A stretch of 64,000 bases of DNA, from NCBI RefSeq assembly GCF_900215725.1, contig NZ_LT962470.1, positions 124,001 through 188,000 of the forward strand, written 5' to 3'. Below the pieces are notes generated by a model. The model saw only the letters and a list, made by a program, of their open reading frames with translations, did not search any database and was not told the DNA's origin. The stretch is from Ezakiella peruensis (GTDB lineage: Bacteria; Bacillota; Clostridia; Tissierellales; Peptoniphilaceae). Position 1 is the first letter of the stretch, and every line of letters starts with the position of its first letter. A program made the position numbers and the translations under genes. This document shows, in pieces, positions 59,956-64,000 of the stretch.

Positions 59956-61106
59956 TATTTGTAAAGATAATCAAAAATCATTTGATAGGCATCAACGTAT
60001 TTTGAATTTGGCTTGTTGTGGAAAAGTCCACGTGGCAAATAATAAACGTGATTGTTAGAAACAGCGTCAATTTTAGCCCAAGCATCGGTTGATGACAAAT
60101 ATTTTTCTACTGATTCTTTGGCGTAGTCTTCTGAATACATGCATTGGATGAAAATATATTCTGGATCCATCATTACAATGTCTTCAATGCTGATGTCAAC
60201 CCTTGGGCTAGCACCCTTTTCAACTTCGCCGCCCAATTGGTTTTGACAACCCAAATCCTGGAGAATTGTGCCCAAGTCAGATTGGGTGTAGTTGCCCTTA
60301 ACACCCTTGGCAACTGGCATGATTGAAAGGACATGAGGCTTGTGGTCTCTAATTGGAACCTCTTCAATAATTTTTGACACGCCTTCGATGGTCTTTAGGG
60401 CCACATTGTCAAATGCCTCTTGATTGTCGTTAAGTGAAGTGTAAATATAAGCCCACTTTGCGTAGTCGCGAACGCCGTTAAAGGAAATGCCAATTACGTC
60501 GATGCCAGCAGCCTTGGCTGGACCTTCGATGGTCTTGTAGGCGTCAGAAGTGATGGCGCAGATAATTAAATCAGGTTTTTCTGCAATAATTTTTTCCACA
60601 TCCCAGTTTTTGCCGCTTGGTGATGTTACGATGACATTTTTGCCCTCGGTAATATCCTTGCCGCGTTGGAATTTATAAACTTCAACTGCGTTGTCGCCGC
60701 CAATAATTAAATCGATTTTACCGCCCAATTCGTCATACATGGATGCGTATGAAGAATAAAATACTGCAACTTTTTGCTGACGCTTTTTAACTGTTACTGA
60801 TTCCCTGCCGGTATCATCTGTAAAAGTCATGGTGTCTGCATCTTCTTGGATTTTTTCTAGTTCTGCAATGGCATCCTTGGCCAGTGTTGATTTTTTGTAA
60901 GTCTCAGCAATTTTTTCTAATTCTGAGATAGCGTGGGCCTTGAAACCAGCTTCTGTATTTGTATTTGTTTCTGCACTCTCAGTCGCATCTGTCTTTTCAC
61001 TAGTCTCTGAAGCCTTCTTATCTTCTCCTGCCTTTTCGTCCTTTGGACTTGTGCAGCCTACCGCCAAAAGTCCTGCCATTAACAAAATAAGTAATTTCTT
61101 TTTCAT
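59955..61106 (-). CDS. Cobalamin/corrinoid ABC transporter substrate-binding lipoprotein
   Basis: The 383-residue lipoprotein has a signal peptide with lipobox LAVGC (cysteine 18), an acidic linker and a helical segment (SELEKIAETYKKS...DAIAELEKIQED) before a BtuF/FecB-type binding domain. The domain has VAVFYSSYASMYDELGG, KIDLIIGGDNAVEVY and EKPDLIICAITSDAYKTIEGP. Location behind the cobalamin riboswitch, with permease and ATPase, makes corrinoid capture the likely role; a siderophore binder is the alternative. It is adjacent to the cbiP start. Confidence 0.85.
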   Translation of the reverse strand: MKKKLLILLMAGLLAVGCTSPKDEKAGEDKKASETSEKTDATESAETNTNTEAGFKAHAISELEKIAETYKKSTLAKDAIAELEKIQEDADTMTFTDDTGRESVTVKKRQQKVAVFYSSYASMYDELGGKIDLIIGGDNAVEVYKFQRGKDITEGKNVIVTSPSGKNWDVEKIIAEKPDLIICAITSDAYKTIEGPAKAAGIDVIGISFNGVRDYAKWAYIYTSLNDNQEAFDNVALKTIEGVSKIIEEVPIRDHKPHVLSIMPVAKGVKGNYTQSDLGTILQDLGCQNQLGGEVEKGASPRVDISIEDIVMMDPEYIFIQCMYSEDYAKESVEKYLSSTDAWAKIDAVSNNHVYYLPRGLFHNKPNSKYVDAYQMIFDYLYK

Positions 61107-61879
61107 AATTTCCTCCTGCCGGGAACCATAATCATCTGCCCATCGTGGTGGATAATTTCGGCATCAAGGGCAAAAATATCCCGGATATTTTCGCTTGTGA
61201 TGACCTCTTCCCGTCTTCCTTCAAATAAAATTTTTTTGTCTTTCAAGGCAAAGAGATAATCTGAATACCTAATTGCCAAGTTTATATCGTGAAGGACAAG
61301 CAAGATGGTCGTACCGTATTCTTCCTTCATCCTCTCGATCAAATCCATAAGCTCAATCTGGTAGCTTATATCCAAGTAAGTCGTGGGCTCGTCCAAGACC
61401 AATATCTCGGCCTGAGTTGCCATGGTCATGGCTATCCACGCCCGCTGGCGTTCGCCTCCCGACAAAGTCCTAAGGGCCCTATGTTCTAAGACACTAAGGC
61501 CAGTAAATTTCAAAACCTCATCAATAATTTCCTCGTCTTTTGCAGATAAGCCCCCCAGCATTGACCTGTAGGGAAACCTACCATTGGCCACCAGGGTTCG
61601 CACGGTCGCATCTGTCGGCGACTTGTGGATCTGCGGCAAAAAGGCAATCTTTTTTGCTAGTTCTTTGGTGTCATAATCGTAAATGGACTTGTCCTTGTAA
61701 ATAACTTGACCATAAGCCGGCGGATTTTTCCTGGAAATCAACCTGAGTAGTGACGACTTGCCAGACCCGTTGGGCCCGATAATGGTCGAAATTTTTCCCT
61801 TGGGCACGTCCATGGACAAATTTTCTATAATGGTCTTGGTCCCGTAATTAATTTTTATATCTTTAAAGCCAAAATACAT
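61103..61879 (-). CDS. Cobalamin/corrinoid ABC transporter ATPase (BtuD/FecE-like)
   Basis: The 258-residue ATPase has Walker A GPNGSGKSS, Q-loop IAFLPQ, signature LSGGERQR, Walker B ILVLDEPTTYLD and the switch histidine VLHDINLAIRYSD. This set is typical of iron-chelate/B12 importers. It overlaps the binding-protein gene by 4 bases and follows the permease by one base. Confidence 0.92.
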   Translation of the reverse strand: MYFGFKDIKINYGTKTIIENLSMDVPKGKISTIIGPNGSGKSSLLRLISRKNPPAYGQVIYKDKSIYDYDTKELAKKIAFLPQIHKSPTDATVRTLVANGRFPYRSMLGGLSAKDEEIIDEVLKFTGLSVLEHRALRTLSGGERQRAWIAMTMATQAEILVLDEPTTYLDISYQIELMDLIERMKEEYGTTILLVLHDINLAIRYSDYLFALKDKKILFEGRREEVITSENIRDIFALDAEIIHHDGQMIMVPGRRKL

Positions 61880-61880
61880 C

Positions 61881-62864
61881 TTAATACCCCTTTCTATACC
61901 TTTCTCTTAAGAGATAGAGGAAGAATGGTGCGCCCAAAAATGCCACGATAACGCTAACTGCAATCTCGCCTATTGGCAAAATTATCCGGCCGACCGCGTC
62001 TGATAGAATTACAAAGGAATATCCCAAGAGCATTGAGGCCAGGGATAGTTTACGATAGTCATTGCCCACAAAAATCCTGGCAATATGCGGTACAATTAAG
62101 CCGACAAAGGAAATTAAACCCGCAATTGCAATGGCCGCCCCAGATAATAAAGATGAAACGATTATAATTAAAAATCTAAAGCGCTCTGTCTTTAAGCCAA
62201 GTGAGCTGGAAAGCTCATCGCCTAACATCAAAACATTCATGTTATTTGACATCATAAGGGCAATTATAATACTTATAATTATATAAGGCGTAGCAAAGAA
62301 AACCTCTCCCCAGCCCAAGCCGTTTAAAGATCCAATGGTAAAGCCAAGTGTAGATGCAAGTCTTTCTGGAAACATGGACCTTAGCATATTGTTAAAGGCC
62401 GTAAACATGGCGCCCACCGCCACACCCGAAAGGACTAAGCGATTTGGATTTATCCCGTCGCTGTAGGCCAAGCGGTAAATAAAAATCGTGGTCAAAAGTG
62501 CGCCGACAATGGTCCCCACCGGCAAAAGATATGCGTAGGCAGGAAAGGCCATTAAAGTCAAGTGGCCCACAAAGCTTGCCCCATTGGTAACGCCGATTAC
62601 AGATGGCGATGCTAAATTGTTTCTCATGACCCCCTGCAAGAGAGCGCCCGAAAGTGCCAAGGCCATGCCGACTAATCCACCACCAATAACCCTTGGCAAT
62701 CTAATTTTAAAAATTATCAAGTGCTCCATGGTCTCGTCGTGGACAAAGAGGCCCTTTAAAACTTGGCCAAAAGAATATTTCATTGAGCCCAGGGACAAAC
62801 CGATTACGGTCGATGCCAGGGCGATTAATATAAAAATAAAAATGTATGAGTCTTTTTTCTTCAA
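61881..62864 (-). CDS. Cobalamin/corrinoid ABC transporter permease (BtuC/FecCD-like)
   Basis: The 327-residue permease has about ten membrane segments and the family motifs IRLPRVIGGGLVGMALALSGALLQGVMRN, ASPSVIGVTNGA and the ATPase-contact loop FVGLIVPHIAR. I place the start at TTG 62864 because AGGAGG ends four bases before it; a further TTG at 62885 lies within the terminator region. It is the first gene after the riboswitch. Confidence 0.9.
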   Translation of the reverse strand: MKKKDSYIFIFILIALASTVIGLSLGSMKYSFGQVLKGLFVHDETMEHLIIFKIRLPRVIGGGLVGMALALSGALLQGVMRNNLASPSVIGVTNGASFVGHLTLMAFPAYAYLLPVGTIVGALLTTIFIYRLAYSDGINPNRLVLSGVAVGAMFTAFNNMLRSMFPERLASTLGFTIGSLNGLGWGEVFFATPYIIISIIIALMMSNNMNVLMLGDELSSSLGLKTERFRFLIIIVSSLLSGAAIAIAGLISFVGLIVPHIARIFVGNDYRKLSLASMLLGYSFVILSDAVGRIILPIGEIAVSVIVAFLGAPFFLYLLRERYRKGY

Positions 62865-62885
62865 GGCTCCTCCTAAAAATTCCAA

Positions 62886-62911
62886 TAAAAAAACATGCTC
62901 TTACAGCATGC
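62886..62911 (-). terminator. Riboswitch-controlled terminator ahead of the cobalamin operon
   Basis: Minus strand: CATGCT-GTAAG-AGCATG followed by TTTTTTT, just before the first gene. Placed here it would stop transcription when cobalamin is bound upstream. Confidence 0.85.
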
Positions 62912-62914
62912 CAA

Positions 62915-63063
62915 AAGAACGCATAATCCCTAACCCAGATTATGCACTCATAGGGTATCCTGACTCTTTCTTCATCCTTTAGGCCGCCTTCCCACGATTG
63001 CGCAGTGGCCTTGGCCCTCGTCCAAAATACAGTAGAGGTAGCTGTAAGGTTTTTCCTTTTCCC
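62915..63063 (-). promoter_or_regulatory. Cobalamin riboswitch
   Basis: Minus strand: the conserved core appears in order. GGCCACTG (63009-63003) is followed by GGGAAGGCGG (63-bp region around 62987-62993), GATGAAGAAAGAGTCAGGATACC with the B12 box (62966-62954) and a downstream hairpin GCATAATC/GGATTATGC whose loop could be the kissing-loop L13. The nucleotides before it (CCTTACAGCTACCTCTACTG) would form the outer stems. It binds adenosylcobalamin or a related corrinoid and acts through the terminator at 62886-62911. Exact ends are approximate. Confidence 0.9.
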
Positions 63064-63070
63064 CACAACT

Positions 63071-63099
63071 ATTTTACCATTAACGGCCCTACTTTTCAA
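63071..63099 (-). promoter_or_regulatory. Promoter of the cobalamin operon
   Basis: Minus strand: -35 TTGAAA (63099-63094), exact 17-bp spacer, -10 TAAAAT (63076-63071). Transcription would start at about 63064, immediately before the riboswitch. Confidence 0.75.
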
Positions 63100-63120
63100 G
63101 ATAAAAGACGCCTTGCCATG

Positions 63121-63141
63121 AATAATAATAATAATAATAAT
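63121..63141. repeat. (AAT)7 trinucleotide repeat
   Basis: Seven perfect AAT units lie between the divergent cobalamin operon promoter and the lipoprotein gene, 26 bases before the latter's start codon. Confidence 0.9.
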
Positions 63142-63167
63142 GGGTATAAGACAAGTGAGGTGATTAG

Positions 63168-63647
63168 ATGAAAAGGAAAAACATAATAATAATTTTAACC
63201 TTAGTCGTCCTTGCAATGACCTTATCTGCATGCGCGACCAAAGAAGAAGCCCTGATAGAAAACTTTATCAAGGACTACTACGCCTACATAGGCCGGGTAA
63301 AATCCGATGAATGCCATGAATTGGCAGCCAAAGAATTGGCCTACGGGGACGAATCGGTCCTCAAAAAATACTTGGACGAAAAAACTGTAAAAATTTTAGT
63401 CGCAGATGTTGACTACCTAAATCCAGTTTATGAAAAACTAGGTGCAGGCCTCGCCACAGTCAAAATGGAGGAGATCAAAAAAGACGAGGCTGGTGATTAC
63501 AGAGTAAAATACCACCTGCACTTCTCCGACAACCATGAGTTAAAGGAGAGCCACGAATTAAGATTGGCCGTTGACGGCGACAAAATAATTATTAAATCAG
63601 GGTCCATGGGACCAACCAAAGAGCTCATGGAAAATTTAATCAAATAA
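63168..63647 (+). CDS. Small lipoprotein of unknown function
   Basis: The 159-residue protein has a lysine-rich signal peptide and lipobox LSAC (cysteine 22). An NTF2-like or DUF4878-like alpha+beta domain is suggested by NFIKDYYAYIGRVKSDECHELAAKEL and the strand pattern VKYHLHFSD...LRLAVDGDKIIIKSGS. No partner gene is adjacent and the substrate or role is unknown. GAGGTGATTAG precedes the ATG. Confidence 0.75.
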   Translation: MKRKNIIIILTLVVLAMTLSACATKEEALIENFIKDYYAYIGRVKSDECHELAAKELAYGDESVLKKYLDEKTVKILVADVDYLNPVYEKLGAGLATVKMEEIKKDEAGDYRVKYHLHFSDNHELKESHELRLAVDGDKIIIKSGSMGPTKELMENLIK

Positions 63648-63652
63648 AAAAC

Positions 63653-63690
63653 AGACGCAAGGAAATTTATTTTTCCCTGCGTCTTTTATA
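63653..63690. terminator. Bidirectional terminator between the lipoprotein and acetyltransferase genes
   Basis: AGACGCA...GGAAA and TTTTCCC...TGCGTCT pair with a short A/T loop; T-rich on the plus side and TTTTTT on the minus side. Confidence 0.75.
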
Positions 63691-64000
63691 TTATAAGTTC
63701 ATAATAACATTCGTAAGCATTTGAAGACATAAGCTTAAAACCCAAACGCATCAAAAGTTTTCTGGACCTGACATTATTAGTATAAGACCGGGCGCAAAAA
63801 TTTTTGGCCCCGTACTCATCAATCATGTAATCCATAATGGCGACCAGGGCCTCGGTCATGAGCCCCTGGCCCCAGCAGTCCTGGCTCATGGCATAGCCTA
63901 TGGAAATAAAATCCTTCTTGTACTTGTCCCAGTCAAAATCAATGCAGCCAATGGCATGGCCGTCGTACTCCATACAGTAGACGGTCTTAAACTCGTGAAA
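63686..64000 (-). CDS. GNAT acetyltransferase (RimJ/RimL-like), partial
   Basis: The frame is open to the window edge, so the N-terminus lies outside. The visible 104 residues hold the acetyl-CoA-binding part: GCIDFDWD, IGYAMSQDCWGQGLMTEAL (the Q/RxxGxG/A loop region) and the C-terminal NNVRSRKLLMRLGFKL, typical of RimJ/RimL N-acetyltransferases. The acceptor (ribosomal protein N-terminus or other amine) cannot be told. Confidence 0.88.
   Translation of the reverse strand, partial: FHEFKTVYCMEYDGHAIGCIDFDWDKYKKDFISIGYAMSQDCWGQGLMTEALVAIMDYMIDEYGAKNFCARSYTNNVRSRKLLMRLGFKLMSSNAYECYYELII

Overview
This window is a chromosomal segment from a low-GC Gram-positive anaerobe. The order rpsU-yqeY-nfeD-floA-(unknown)-phoH-ybeY-dgkA-cdd-era-recO-glyQ/glyS-ppsR-dgt-dnaG-rpoD-trmK-nif3 is the classic Firmicutes backbone. 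SLH-anchored surface protein, a WalRK regulon, no sporulation genes at the yqfC/yqfD position and a complete anaerobic (cbi-type) cobalamin pathway point to a non-sporulating clostridial relative. A Tissierellia/Peptoniphilaceae coccus is my best guess; this is inference, not something the sequence proves.

Layout. 1-4.5 kb: the 3' end of an S9 peptidase, a 48-bp tandem repeat and an ABC exporter pair. 4.6-9.6 kb (minus strand): a kinase-like P-loop protein with an ECF substrate-binding subunit, an MFS transporter, homoserine dehydrogenase, a PAP2 phosphatase and a HAD hydrolase. 9.7-10.75 kb: a graveyard of small mobile or palindromic elements beside the RNase P RNA gene. 10.8-27.4 kb (minus): the macromolecular-synthesis backbone, interrupted by an internally deleted IS3-type element between nfeD and yqeY. 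27.7-31.1 kb: a tyrosine-rich SLH surface protein and two small envelope proteins. 31.3-37.3 kb: a heterodimeric ABC exporter, a 0.7-kb AT-rich gap and a third exporter lying between direct repeats. 37.6-44.1 kb: two unknown membrane proteins and the rlmH-walJ-walI-walH-walK-walR cluster, preceded by two tRNA-Arg genes. 44.6-46.1 kb: a short-chain dehydrogenase and a membrane protein. 46.1-63.1 kb: one roughly 17-kb minus-strand cobalamin operon (uptake ABC transporter plus 17 biosynthetic genes) behind a cobalamin riboswitch and terminator. 63.2-64 kb: a lipoprotein and a partial acetyltransferase.

Two observations stand out. First, the genes at the glyQ and glyS positions are full-length, well-translated and tightly coupled, but their products have lost the class II synthetase signature residues. 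They look like a degenerate glycyl-tRNA synthetase alpha/beta pair kept for another purpose, or decaying after replacement by a different GlyRS. Second, both amidotransferases of the cobalamin operon have independently lost glutamine hydrolysis: CbiP/CobQ lacks its whole glutaminase domain, and CbiA has glycine in place of the catalytic cysteine. This suggests ammonia-fed cobyrinate amidation, or a glutaminase supplied from elsewhere.

All calls come from reading the sequence and from knowledge of families. No database search, structure prediction or folding program was run. Promoter, terminator and repeat calls are by eye.
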